From positions 89,083 through 153,082 of the forward strand of contig MNCI01025571.1 in NCBI GenBank assembly GCA_015680685.1: a DNA stretch of 64,000 nucleotides, in the 5' to 3' direction. Numbering within the stretch: the stretch's first letter is position 1; the number at the start of each line of letters is the position of its first letter. Source of the DNA: Gnetum montanum (taxonomy: Eukaryota > Streptophyta > Gnetopsida > Gnetales > Gnetaceae). The translations under genes and the position numbers were made by a program. Shown here in pieces: positions 1 through 10,589 of this stretch. The notes beneath the pieces were generated by a model. It saw only the letters and a program-made list of their open reading frames with translations, made no database searches and was not told the origin of the DNA.

Positions 1-700
1 TAATATCAAAAGCATCCAAATGTTGAAATAACCACTTTGCTATCAAAGTAAGCCCTTGTTTAAAAGAATTTAAAAGATCTAAACTATACTTTCTCTTAGG
101 GAGCGTAACAATATCCTAAGTAACCTGGTAAAGCCCTTTTTGAAAATCATTAGAAGACCACGTGAAATCTTGAAATAACCTTTACAACATTTGATAAGCA
201 ACTTGAGAGGGAGCTCAACACAAAGAATAATACATGAGTAGAAGAAAAAATAGAATTGCAAACTAAATACTTGCTTGCAAGAGTAAGGGGTTTTATCTTC
301 TACTTATCAATTTTCTTTTGAATTTGAGATATCACTTGATCCCAAAGAGCTAAAATAGATCCTTTAAAAAAAGGGAATTCCTAAAATATTAATGATATCT
401 TGATCCTAGATTAGCCTCTAATTCTTGTTAGGCTGAAACACCACCTAGAAAATGCATGTTGCAACCTCCTTTGGCATTATAACCTTCACCCCTATACTTG
501 AGGCTAGATTTTCATTGTAAAATGTGAAGTTTGTAGCACATGAGCTGCAATCTCGCATACTTGGACTTTTGGGGCTGAAAAATGTCGCATTATTTGTCAT
601 AGCCTCACTTCCCAAGTGAAAAAAGTTATATTATGTCTATATTTGAGCTTGGGAAGGCTGAAAATGCCTTGGGAACTACAAAATTTGGCATTTTCATGGG
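1..700. other. No recognisable feature
   Basis: AT-rich sequence with no convincing reading frame, repeat or RNA gene. A short minus-strand frame of 60 codons is hydrophobic and low-complexity and matches no family I recognise. Confidence 0.4.
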
Positions 701-1700
701 TTTTTGTGGGGTTATAGTCTCAACTACCATGAAACCACCTATCGTCAACATTGGTGGTGTTGGGTTTTTGTTTTCCCAGCAGAACATAGCGTAGCTATCA
801 CAAAACCTAGCGCAGATATCTTAAAGTCAACATTGGAGTGGATGGGAGTTTTGTTCTTCAAAAAATTCCAACATTGCCCCCACCAATTCCATTGTAGATC
901 ACAAAATTCCAACATTGTTCCCATGAGGCCAGCATGAATGGGTAAAGCCAATGTGGTTGGAAAAGTCTGTTTACTATTTTTGGTATCTGAAGGGGTTTTG
1001 GTGGCCTTAGGGGTATCAAAACTTACAATAAATAGAAACCATGTTGGGGTTAAAGGCCTACTACACTTGCACATGATTCCAATCTATCAGTAATCATGGT
1101 AGATTGCAACCAAAAATTAGTAGCCATGTGACCTATAAAAGCCCATCTCAAACAACTTGAACAAGTTCTTTAACTTTGGAATTCTTGAACTCATAAAGCT
1201 TTTGGGAATTTTTGTGTGCTAGAAACTTTAGCAATCTTGAGCATTTACAGCCTTTAAGCATTTGGCAAGACTTTTGGAGCAAACCTACAACTACTTGAGC
1301 ACAAAGACTCTCAGTGTAGTACCCCTTTTCCCAACAAAAGTCTAGCATATACCTTACCCTTGGTGACCAATGTTGCAAATTTGGGCTAGAAACTTGCAAG
1401 GAGTTTTGGTGTTGGAAGTTAGGAAGTCCCTGAATTATGGAGTTGATCATAGCATGCAAACTACTAGCTTCAACAAGCTTCAAACTCCATTAGAGCAAAT
1501 CTTTTACACATTTAGGCACTATTTGCACAAATTTCGAGTTCTTTATTTTCAATATTTTTGTTGTAATAAAGTTTATAGTTCAATTTGTTGTGCAAATTAT
1601 CATGATTTTATTTTGTGCATTTGTTTTTAGATTAGATCTGCATTATTTCTACCATTTCTTTATCCCTGTTTACACTCTTCAAGTTTCTAAGTGATTGACA
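700..1700 (+). repeat. LTR-like fragment with CAACATTGG word array and TATA box
   Basis: Six copies of a CCAACRTTGG-like word lie between 746 and 1047 (near 746, 828, 869, 910, 948 and 1039). A TATA box, TATAAAAG, follows at 1134-1141, and an AATAAA-type signal lies near 1565. A cluster of short palindromic words just upstream of a TATA box is the U3 layout seen in every clear LTR of this window. The exact ends, a primer binding site and a partner LTR were not found, so this is probably a truncated or solo LTR. The order of words and TATA gives the plus orientation. Confidence 0.4.
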
Positions 1701-2950
1701 AGACCATCTAGGGCACCTTGGGTTCACTTTCTAGGAGGCCCTTGGGATCCAAGGTTAAAAACTTTTCCACACTTAGAATTTTTGGTTTTTCAATCGAAAT
1801 TTTCAAGTGCAACATAGGCAAATAATGATAATTATTTTTGAAACTATAAACAAAGGATTTAGTCCAATTAATAGAAGAACCAAAAATAAAGTAATATTGA
1901 TCTACCTGAAACAAGAGGCAATGTAGATTAGCAGGTGTATTTTGAACAAGGAAAAAGGAATCTTCGACAAAATGATATTAAGAATTTGATATTGATGAGC
2001 ATAAAGAAAAATTCTAGTGATAACCTTATTCTAAATATCATAATTTAATTGATGGTAAAGAAAGTCTGCAATAATAATGAATAGGTAAGAAACAAGAGAA
2101 CAACCTTGTCTTACTAAGAATGGAGAAGGGAGAAGTGATATCAAATGTAGTTTCCATTCTAGCAGTAGCATATGAAAATAAACATTTCATCATATGTAGA
2201 AACTTGGGGCTAAAATGAATTTTAGTTATGATATGCAAAACGAAGTCCTACTTAATGTTGTGTTACCAAATTGTGCATTGTACATGATGAAGAATAGCTA
2301 CGTATAAATAATTTGTCTTTGAATCAAGGCTTCTCTTAATACTAATTAAGTAGAAATGTTTTTTCCTTTACATTTTTCTAAAATTTTTGAAATATTGCTT
2401 GTTTACTAATTTGCAAATTTTCTTAGATGAAAATAACAATAGATATGCTCTTCAATATTTCATTTATTAAACTATATAGAAGTCCCTCATGAAGCCATTA
2501 TTTATCATGGTTTCCATCATAATTTTTTCTGGAGTATTTATTCAATGAGAATTCAAAAAAATTATGTGTAGGTTATGAACTAACAAATAGCTTAACTTCT
2601 AAATTTTTTTTTATGATTCCAACCTTTACTTGATAGAGTAGAACTACTTCATATTGAGTTAGGATTTTATGCATTTGCATCATCAATAAAAAGCCCATGT
2701 AAAATATGGAGGACATCTTTATTTAACATGAATAAAAACTTTTAAATAAATTATTTTACTGCCTATTTTAAAAGCATATACCTACTCTTTTATAAAGTTT
2801 GAGGATTTCTAAATTTTTCAAATTTCTTTGTAACTTGCTTCAAGTCACCAAATCATAACCCTTAAAGAAACTTCAAAGTAGATAAATGTTTTCGTGGGTG
2901 AGAAATTGCATGCTGCTAATTTTATAAGTTGAATTACATAAACGGTAGTA
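1700..2950. other. No recognisable feature
   Basis: AT-rich intergenic DNA. Short frames on both strands are broken and match no family I recognise. Confidence 0.35.
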
Positions 2951-3260
2951 GTAGGTTCAGTTCATGTTAAGCAGTTCACAACATACAGAAACCACCTTGT
3001 TAAGGGTAAGGTCATGATTAATTCGTAATAGGACAGAAATAGCGGATTTCGGCACATGACAGAGCGAGCTAACCAACTCGCTAACTCAACTAAACTTCAC
3101 AGGAAATTGTTACAGGTTAACTAAACAATAACTTCAAAACGAATTAAGGTTGGACTTATTCATTTCGTCGTTTCCGTTTCGAATGCACGCAAAAGTCTAA
3201 GATTGATCATATCAACCGCGTTGGGCGTTACATCAACATTAACTTCTCCTTTAACACTTT
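2950..3260. other. CpG-retaining low-copy-looking stretch
   Basis: This stretch has many intact CpG dinucleotides (for example around 3030-3080 and 3160-3235), unlike the CpG-poor retroelement DNA around it. No coding frame is recognised. It may be old host DNA that escaped dense methylation. Confidence 0.3.
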
Positions 3261-3264
3261 CGGT

Positions 3265-3344
3265 GAGTTTGAAGCTATGCATCAAAAGCATGTGATAGCA
3301 TGTGATTTGTGGGAGTTTGAAGCTATGCATCAAAAGCATGTGAT
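3265..3344. repeat. Direct tandem repeat, period about 48 bp
   Basis: A unit beginning GAGTTTGAAGCTATGCAT occurs at 3265 and again at 3313. The 32 bp starting each unit are the same; the second unit is incomplete. Confidence 0.75.
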
Positions 3345-3762
3345 TTGTGGAAGTTTTTAAAGTAAAAATGTGTAATTTTTTAAAAGTAAATATTTATTGT
3401 TTTACAATTTTGAATGTCTTGAAAAATTACTAGAGGAATCAAAGATTCTTGATTCTGAACATATTTAGGTACATGTGCCTCAAGAAAAAGTGGGGATAGG
3501 TTCATAGCCCAAGTTTAAATATATTATTTTTTTAAAAAAACTAAATCTTATATATCATAAAAAAACATTGTAGAATATAGAACAAGTACAATGTAAATCC
3601 AAAATATTGTTAATGTTTAAAAATTGCACACAATATCACCATTAAACTAAAACAAGAAAATTTGCAAAGGTATGGAGAGTATCAATCCATTTCCTTACTC
3701 AACAGCCATAATCCAGCCAAACATATAATTTCTACAACAACCTAAATGACGGTAATAAAAAA

Positions 3763-3856
3763 CCCTTTTGTTACTCAATCTAATGTTTCCAAGAATGAAA
3801 TTAAATACCCTTTTGTTACTCAATCAATCTAATGTTTCCAAGAATGAAATTAAGCA
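3763..3856. repeat. Direct tandem repeat, period about 45 bp
   Basis: A unit beginning CCCTTTTGTTACTCAATC and containing TGTTTCCAAGAATGAAATTAA is present twice, starting at 3763 and 3808. The second unit has a 4-bp CAAT insertion. Confidence 0.75.
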
Positions 3857-4249
3857 TCAAGCCGCAACCAAATTTATAACAAATCACAACTGTTAATACT
3901 TTTGTTCAACCACAACCTGTGAGTAGCACCATAAGGCCATGTTGAAGATGACCACATTATAAGAAGACACAACTTAACTAAACTACGCACAGCCCTGTAA
4001 CTCACCTATCTACGATAATCAAAAACCTTTTGGACGCTGGAGAATTGGCACTAAGTCATGATGAAGGGGAAAGTAAAAACAGAGCACCATGAGCTTGCAT
4101 ATGGCCATTTGCCATGTGCTGGTGGGCTTCGTTGGCTCATAAGCAAACACATTTTAACAAAAAATTGAACAAGGATCCATCTGTCATCATGTTCATGACT
4201 CAGGACCCATGACGATGACCCCTGTTTTGTTTTCTTTTTTCTTTTTTCA

Positions 4250-4780
4250 GAGGAAAAGATCAAAAACCAGCAATGACCAATAAACACGCGTGAATGTGTG
4301 AGTCATGGCGGAACCTTTGACGCTCCCGAAGGCAGGCCAACCCATGCAAATGCAATGTTTTACTCGCACGCCCCGTCCCAAATTTGATTTCCGTATGACC
4401 CAAAGTTGGCCCTTTGGCCTTCGGTTACCAAAGTAGCCGTTTCGTCATTTCCATGTGTTTTTTTATTTCAATGTATACAATTTCATTGGAAATTATGAAA
4501 TATGTATCTTCTGCGGATTTAATGTGCTTCACGTGCTTCACGTTCGTCAAAATTTATCTAGAATCACGAATCTCCAGCGCATAGGTTTGAAGCAAAAACC
4601 AGTATTTATTCACATTAAAGCCTATAGTTCCATCCTTATCCATCCTTTACTGTAACATGTGGGCCGTATCAAAACTCGTTCTTATCTTACCTTTGTTACG
4701 GATAAACATTGAACCCACAAGAACTAAGCTTGTCAAGACGTTGGGCGGTGGAAAAATAACAAGTCAGGTAACATGATAAT
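4250..4780. other. CpG-retaining stretch with a 43-codon ORF
   Basis: Another CpG-retaining patch between repeats. A plus-strand frame from ATG 4305 to a TAG at 4434-4436 is basic and proline-containing, but it has no recognised domain and may be chance. No promoter or splice structure could be assigned. Confidence 0.2.
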
Positions 4781-4929
4781 ATTGAGCCAACGAACAACAA
4801 CCCACACAAAAAGCACCGTTGCTGTTGAAGCACGCTCCTGGTTAGCCACCATTGTTGGGCTTCTTATCCTCCATTATATATTTAAATTCTTATTAGTCTG
4901 TTTCGCACCCAGGCCACTTTCACACTGGT

Positions 4930-6010
4930 TGGTACAGCATTTAGATGCCTCAAATATTATAGGGACCCTCCTCCAATTAAGGCTTTATCAAACATTTTCT
5001 AAAAATAAGCCCTTTTGTCATCCATTTTGTCAATTGGATCCTTTTCCCCCTTACTATCATTCTTCCCGGATCTGGAGGGCTTAGCAAATTCTACACACTT
5101 ACATTGACTGGACTAACGTTATGATCAACCCTACTATCCTCTCTAGAGTGTGTCCGTGGTGGTTACCTTTGTCGCCCTTGGCAAATTCTACACACTTACA
5201 TTGACTGGACTAATGTTAAGATCAACCCTACTATCCTCTCTAGAGTGTGTGCATGGTGGTTACCTCTGTCGCCCGCTCCCCTTGCTATCACAAATGCTAA
5301 GGTGGCTACCTCGTGGTATCAAAAGGGTGTCATTTCCTTGAATTGTCTTAGGCTAGCTAGCCATTGGATTTCGGGGGTTGAGTTTAACACTTTGTATGGG
5401 GAGTCGCCTACAATGAACCATTGCCTAGTTCAGATTTACTTTTTTCTCCACGATCATTGGCAACTTGATGTTGCAGTGCAAAGCCTTTTTCATAGCCTTC
5501 AATTTCTTAATGGGGTTAAACTCTTGCCCTACCGACCATCTGTCCCCTTTCATCTCATGCATGACCCATCTGAAGTCATTCAACATTGCAATAAGTATTG
5601 GCACAAACAAGAGTCCATAACATTTTGGATCCCTCTCTTCCAACATATTTGGAAACTTCCGACTCTTCCCAAAATTAAGCAATTCCTTTGGTGTCTCCTC
5701 CACCATGATCTACCTATTGGTGAACGTTTAGAATATCTGGGAATTCCCAATCCCAATTGCCCTCTATGTGGTGGACAAGATGACTTTGTCCATGTATTTT
5801 GGCATTGTCCCTTTGCTTAGCATGTGTGGCAGTGGACTTCCAAAGCTTTTCCATCATACAAGCTATCTCAAGAAGATGCCATATTCGGATTCTTAAACAT
5901 TACTTCTACTAATCTTAATTTTCTATGGAAATTTATTAGCCTACTATTTTATATTATATTTGGAAGCGAAGATGCAATGTTTTATTTTAAAGACAGATTA
6001 CTCTAATAAA
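4930..6010 (+). pseudogene. LINE ORF2 C-terminal fragment with zf-RVT domain
   Basis: The longest open piece (5245-5820, 191 codons) ends in the layout of the zf-RVT domain found at the C terminus of plant LINE reverse transcriptases. It has a W-K-L-P-x-L-P-K-I-K-x-F-L-W core, then CPLCGG, a spaced histidine and a final H-C-P-F-A cluster. A stop follows that cluster, and the frame continues as W-x-W-T-S-K beyond it. Upstream sequence is split by a 97-bp tandem duplication and frame changes. The reverse transcriptase and endonuclease domains are absent, so this is a 5'-truncated, decayed LINE copy. A polyadenylation signal at 6451 fits its 3' end. Confidence 0.75.
5081..5274. repeat. 97-bp tandem duplication inside the LINE fragment
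   Basis: Two adjacent units start at 5081 (TTAGCAAATTCTACAC) and 5178 (TTGGCAAATTCTACAC) and differ at only a few positions. The duplication repeats part of the LINE reading frame and probably arose after insertion. Confidence 0.85.
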
Positions 6011-6450
6011 TGTTTGCTCACCAAGTTGGAGAAGTTGCAGATCTTTCGGCTCACCCATTTTCAACTCACATCTCAAGCATCCAAGTTCAATTTGGACAGT
6101 CATCAATTGGTTCATCTCTTGTAGCTATGGGAAAGACCTGTGTGTTCCAGTTACACTTATCATCAGTAATCTCTGCAAGGAAGCTTTCCCTTTTCGTTAT
6201 GTGGAGTCACCATTGGAACTATCTCTATCCTTAATTGAGAGTTGTTTGCCTCATCTAATTCTAAGTCATTCTATTTTGTAACAAGCCAGTTTTTGTGGAC
6301 ATTTGGTTGTGCCCCAACTTGGGTTTCCTCCTTTAATACTTGTTTATTTGTAAGGCATTTCCTAAGTTTCATTCACAGTGCTCTCAACTTTCCCTTCCCC
6401 TTAACCCTATGACTTATTCAAGTTTTTGTAATTGATGCACCTTTAATTTC

Positions 6451-6456
6451 AATAAA
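6451..6456 (+). terminator. Candidate polyadenylation signal of the LINE fragment
   Basis: AATAAA lies about 440 bp after the zf-RVT frame and is followed by a C-rich tract near 6475-6490. It fits the 3' end of a LINE transcript, but no poly(A) tail or target duplication was identified. Confidence 0.35.
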
Positions 6457-6499
6457 ACTTCTTTTCTGGGTCCACCGCCCCCCACCCCCACACACCTTT

Positions 6500-7500
6500 G
6501 GGCACACGTACGGACACTAAACAAATATCATTCCAATGACCGTAGGGATTAAGAAATGAAAATAATCTCTTACATATCATGGGTCACAGGCCAAAACAAC
6601 TTTTCAGGAAAGACCATGAAGGTCCTATCTAATTAATATGAGTTTGGACTTAATTTGAAATTTTCTTTTGTTTTCTAATACATAGATATTTTTGGTTTTA
6701 GACTTTATAAATAGGATAAGCAAGTTCATTACCTTTTTGCCATCATTGTTACCTTTAAACAAAATAAAACTAAGGTTTTGTTCCTCTAAAGACACAAAGG
6801 ATCTATTGAACATGCATTACATTTGTATCATGAAAATTAAATATCTACTCAACAAAGTGGTTGATCAACAACAAATATAACAAGAAAAGATCATGTACAC
6901 CTTTTTTGCTACAATATTGTATTTTTGTCTCAAATATTCGATCAGAACCTAACAAAAAAAAAAACCATGCTACTCATCCTCAAGATCTCTTGAACCATAT
7001 AGTCTACATATACACTCTTTAAGAAGTTGCATCCACCTTCCACTTTCTATTCTAAGATAATGTGAACGAAAATGAAGCTTGTTGATGAAAATACAACTAA
7101 CAAATAATGAACTCTTGCGTTTAACTAATTACCTCTTATGCATTCCAAATATAATGTTTTCTTACCTTCCACATTCAACTATAAACTTTGTTGAATCTTA
7201 TTGTTGAGCTAAGTTGAAATTGTACTTTAGATTAATTTGTGTCTCCTTCAATGAAATATCTTAAGTTTGCAACCATTGTATTCCTTGAAATTATTGTCCT
7301 TGCTTTTTCTTTTCTTCAAGAACTTTACAAAATTTGATGCATTTTGTTTTTGCTAGTTTCTAAGTAAAAGCAATAAATTAATAGATAGCTTCTACTTCTA
7401 GAGGAATTTAATTACACTATAATCAGAGCATGAAATAGGATGTTTAAACTTTCACTTTTAATTCATCAAGCAAAAAAAACTTTTTTAATCTTTCAATAGC
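6500..7500. other. No recognisable feature
   Basis: AT-rich DNA with short frames on both strands and no domain I recognise. Confidence 0.35.
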
Positions 7501-8050
7501 CTTCCAATTTCTAACGCTAAGACCTAGTTTTCAAATTTTTCATCTATATAACACAACAGGATAATTTATTATATGAAAGATTTGTTTTGTAACCTTCTAA
7601 GCCCAAACTCCTAATGACTGACATTCTTTTTAATTATATAGAAAACTTTTATTCCTCTTGCAATTCTCTCCTCAAAAAGCATTAATCCTATCTATAATTA
7701 TTCACATATTGAATACCCAAGTATCTAAAATGTCCATGATTTCTACATTCTAATCATCAAATTTAAAATTATATTGTATACCTTTTTGTTTCATGTATCA
7801 TCATTTTAGTTTTCTCTAACTTGCAAATCAAAAGAAATGCAAAATTTGCTTAAAATTTGCAACATATTAGACATACCTTTCGTAGAAGTAGATATTATAG
7901 CAACATCATCTACATAAAGAAGTAGGTTTATTACTTGAGAACCTATTTTTATAATATATCTATATTGTCCATTATACATCAAATCTTGTAACTCATTAAT
8001 GAAGAGACTAAAGAGAGTTGGAGATAAAGGATAGCCTTGCTTCATCCCAA
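7500..8050 (-). pseudogene. LINE reverse transcriptase fragment
   Basis: A minus-strand frame (7806-8045) begins K-Q-G-Y-P-L-S-P-T-L-F, the conserved KQGCPLSPTLF block of LINE reverse transcriptases with Cys changed to Tyr. It continues to the active-site block L-L-L-Y-V-D-D, where the usual sequence is Y-A-D-D. More weakly matching, stop-broken sequence extends to lower coordinates. Only the palm-domain core remains; endonuclease, N-terminal region and tail were not found. It is opposite in strand to the zf-RVT fragment at 4.9-6.0 kb, so the two are separate copies. Confidence 0.75.
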
Positions 8051-8249
8051 TTATGCTCTAAAATTTTAAATTGGATCAATGATAATTTCTTCATATAACC
8101 TGTATATCACAAGTTGAAATTAACCATTGATAAATTTATAAAATCACTTAAGGGGCATGATTAAATTCCTTAGAAATCTACATTCTCCATATGCAAAACT
8201 TAAAATCCAAAATTAAACTATTGGAAAACCTTAAATCACCAAGTGATGA

Positions 8250-8373
8250 ATAATAAAATCAATCAATCATATCAACGAGTAGACATCAATGTGATCCCAT
8301 TGACACATATGCGTTGATGCATCCTTCGATGTGTTAATGCATAAACATTGACGTACTTTCTTTCTTTGCCTAT
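8250..8373. repeat. Cluster of TCGA/TTGA/TCAA words next to an LTR end
   Basis: Words such as CATCAATG, CATTGAC, CGTTGATG, TTCGATG and CATTGACG recur within about 120 bp. They resemble the U3 word arrays of the Athila-like LTRs here, but they lie outside the abutting LTR end (8374). They probably belong to another, truncated LTR. Confidence 0.4.
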
Positions 8374-8632
8374 TGATGAGCAACGAGTGTTTTCGATGCC
8401 TAACCATACGAATCATAAGTGTATATGCCTAATCAAATTCCATTGAACCTTAGGCTAAAAGTATCCTAGATAATTAAGCATGATTTGTTGGTTGTTCTCT
8501 TCCTGGTCATGACTTGTGTAGCTTAATGAGTATGGTTTAGTGTCATAGAGGCGTAAGATGTTTTTATTTTTATTATTTAATGATTAAAATATTAAGATAA
8601 TAAAATAATTAAAATATTAATTTCTAATTAAC
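8374..8632 (-). repeat. Truncated LTR, probable 3' LTR of Ath-3
   Basis: Starts TGATGAGCAACGAG and runs collinear for about 260 bp with the LTR at 43999 (shared stretches include ACCATAC, TCCTAGATAATTAAGCATGAT and ACTTGTGTAGCTTAATG). The orientation is minus in both. It lies beyond the integrase fragment of the same minus-strand element, which fits a 3' LTR, but the U3 half is missing and the element's ORF3 is absent between them. Confidence 0.65.
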
Positions 8633-8692
8633 TCATCATCATCATCATCTTAGCCTTGTCCCAACAAACTAGGGTTGGCTACATGAGTTCTT
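8633..8692 (-). mobile_element. 3' tail of an RTE-type LINE or related SINE
   Basis: Read on the minus strand, this is CATGTAGCCAACC, then TTGGGACAAGGCT, then AAGATGATGATGATGATGA. It closely resembles the 3' end shared by plant RTE LINEs and some SINEs (CATGTAGCCGACCCC, TTGGGACAAGGCT, then a short simple repeat). Only the tail is recognisable; the body could not be separated from the neighbouring gypsy sequence. Confidence 0.55.
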
Positions 8693-8849
8693 TTTCACTA
8701 TTATTGAAAAAGAAACTCATCCATGAGATTTGACAAGGTTTTACACCTAGCTACCAAGTTGACACTAATCTTTCTTCTTTTGTATCTAGGCTTTGGAAAA
8801 CTAAAATGATTTGCAACATGGAGGTGATGGACCCTAAGGGCTTTAATAG

Positions 8850-9285
8850 CTGAATCCACTTTTGGGTTCCCTCCATCTTGGTCATCATCCCACCATCTCC
8901 TTGCTATCGCTAACATGAATGGGTAAAATGATGTGCATCCTTAAAGACTGTAGGCCAAAAATATCCTACAATAAAGATCTTAATGACTATTATCTTTTCA
9001 ACATAATGAACCCCACAAGAACCTTCATAAGCATCCTAGAAAACTTGAAGTTAATCTTCATTAGATACAGATCAACATACTATACCATATGTGTAGATTT
9101 TATAGATGTTACTTTCTATTTCCATGTAATGCTTGACTTGGTGAAGGAACTATTGCTTCCTCTTACGATCGCATTCAATAGGAGTCTCTTGTATGAGTAA
9201 ATAGGAGAGGAATTTATCGTATAAATTTGTAAGCCTTAGTGTTGAAACCTTAGTTACCTTGGCAAAGAGCAGTTCATCAAGGAAT
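8850..9285 (-). pseudogene. Ath-3 integrase N-terminal (zinc-binding) fragment
   Basis: Minus-strand translation gives Q-D-A-Y-E-G-S-C-G-x-H-Y, then G-Y-F-W-P-T-V-F-K-D-A-H-H-F, the H2C2 zinc-binding region of Ty3/gypsy integrase. It parallels the Ath-2 sequence at 33920-34080. Upstream sequence (RNase H, RT) does not follow directly; it resumes on the minus strand at 23308. The Copia element at 9286-23302 therefore interrupts this gene. The frame is broken by stops. Confidence 0.7.
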
Positions 9286-9589
9286 TATGGACCTTTTAGT
9301 GTGCTTAAAACATTAAGTAAAATAGAGACAAAAGTTGTTTGTATAGTTGTATGGTTATTATGTTTGTAGGACTATGTACACAAGAAACCAACATGAGCTA
9401 AAGAGAACAAGAAATGAACTATCCTAGAGCTCAAAGGAGGAGGTCATCCACATGTCCTCAAACGAACATCCAAAGAATGTGGACAAAGACCTAATATTGT
9501 ACAAGCAAAGTGGACATCATTAAAGCATATAGAAGTTCAAGGTTGCAGACAAGGAATGATGCATTTAGAATGCAAGAGAAAGTGAAGAA

Positions 9590-9868
9590 AGATGTCTCTG
9601 GGAAGCAGTAGATGTCTTGGTAGATTTGGAGAGAACTCAGATAAAGACATCTTCAAAAATAGTAAGACGTCTTTCTTAGACAAAGACATCTTTCATAAAG
9701 CAAATACAGCTTTATAGATTGTAAACTAAGTTCAAAAAGACATCTTCCACAAGACAAAGATGTCTTCTAGAGTAGAGACTTTAGAAAGACCTCTTTTAGG
9801 AAACAAAGACGTCTTCCCAAATTTGATGGTAAATTTAGAGAGATGTCTTAGGCATGAGAAAGACATCT
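9590..9868. promoter_or_regulatory. Array of 11 AGACGTCT-derived palindromic words in Copia U3
   Basis: Core 8-mers occur at 9590, 9610, 9645, 9665, 9684, 9738, 9758, 9787, 9807, 9841 and 9861. Two keep the CpG palindrome AGACGTCT (9665, 9807). Eight are AGACATCT or AGATGTCT, exactly the two products of CpG deamination, and one is AGACCTCT. The array lies about 70 bp upstream of the TATA box. An ACGT-core palindrome is the typical site of plant bZIP dimers, so an activator-binding array is plausible. The same words, more eroded, occur in the 3' LTR at 22471-22657. Confidence 0.75.
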
Positions 9869-9937
9869 CCCATGACCGTTAGTGCTCATTAGCTAGCCAT
9901 TGCACAATTTTTAAGAAGGATTTAGAAACATGACAAC

Positions 9938-9946
9938 TATAAAAAT
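9938..9946 (+). promoter_or_regulatory. TATA box of Copia 5' LTR
   Basis: TATAAAAAT in the context AACTATAAAAATACTTCATG. The matching position in the 3' LTR is TATAAAAAG at 22726-22734. Confidence 0.7.
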
Positions 9947-10537
9947 ACTTCATGTGCATTGGAAAATGTGCAAGCCTTGTTGTATTCATTGTACAGTCAA
10001 TTGTAATCATTGAATTCTTTGTTGCTCCTTGTTGTTTTATCATTTTGGCATTGTAAAGTGTGTTATACCTAATTGTACAAGGATTAGTAAACTAGGCTAC
10101 AACTCTTCCTTGTAATTCTTGCTCTTGTTGCCCTATGGGGTTGATGTGCTTGAGCTTGTTAAGATCTTGCAGAATTGAGTTGTTGGTGCTACGATACAAC
10201 ACTACAGTGTGGAGCTCAAGATTGTAAAGTTTATGGAAGCCTTGAAACCACATTTCCAAGCTTGATGGGACCTTGTGGGGTTGAGTGATTGGTGCTATGG
10301 TACAACACTCTAGAGTAGGGCTTGAAGATTGTACAAGGTGTGGAACCTTCAACCACATTTTGAGAGCAATAAAGTCTAGAGGTGTGCTTGTGATCTAGCC
10401 TCTAAGTGTGGAGTACACAAGTAGGGGAACCATGTATATTTGTGTATGTGCTTTGTTTCATAAGGGTTCAATTTAGGAAACTTATTCAACCCACCCCCCA
10501 CAACACCCCCCCTTTTCTAAGTTCAATGATCCACAAG

Positions 10538-10550
10538 TGGTATCAAAGCC
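10538..10550 (+). other. Copia primer binding site (initiator tRNA-Met)
   Basis: TGGTATCAAAGCC begins two bases after the LTR end and matches the plant consensus TGGTATCAGAGCC, complementary to the 3' end of initiator tRNA-Met, apart from one G-to-A change. Confidence 0.85.
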
Positions 10551-10589
10551 TAGTACAGTTTATTTCATCATCAACTTCAAGAGTAAACA

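Larger units (their letters stand above)
9286..10535 (+). repeat. Copia 5' LTR
   Basis: 1250 bp, collinear with 22167-23302 from GGACCTTTT through the terminal TTCAATGATCCACA. It contains a word array (9590-9868), a TATA box (9938) and a CTTATTCA-containing 3' end. Indels separate it from the 1136-bp 3' LTR, so insertion is not recent. Confidence 0.88.

Noticed and set aside
4305-4436. 43-codon frame as a genuine small protein gene
   Set aside because: It lies in CpG-retaining DNA with a fair start context, but nothing shows homology, splicing or a promoter, so it is not called as a gene.
8701-8916. 71-codon minus-strand frame as a small gene
   Set aside because: It lies in another frame across the integrase fragment and the sequence next to the LINE/SINE tail; no start context or conservation supports it.
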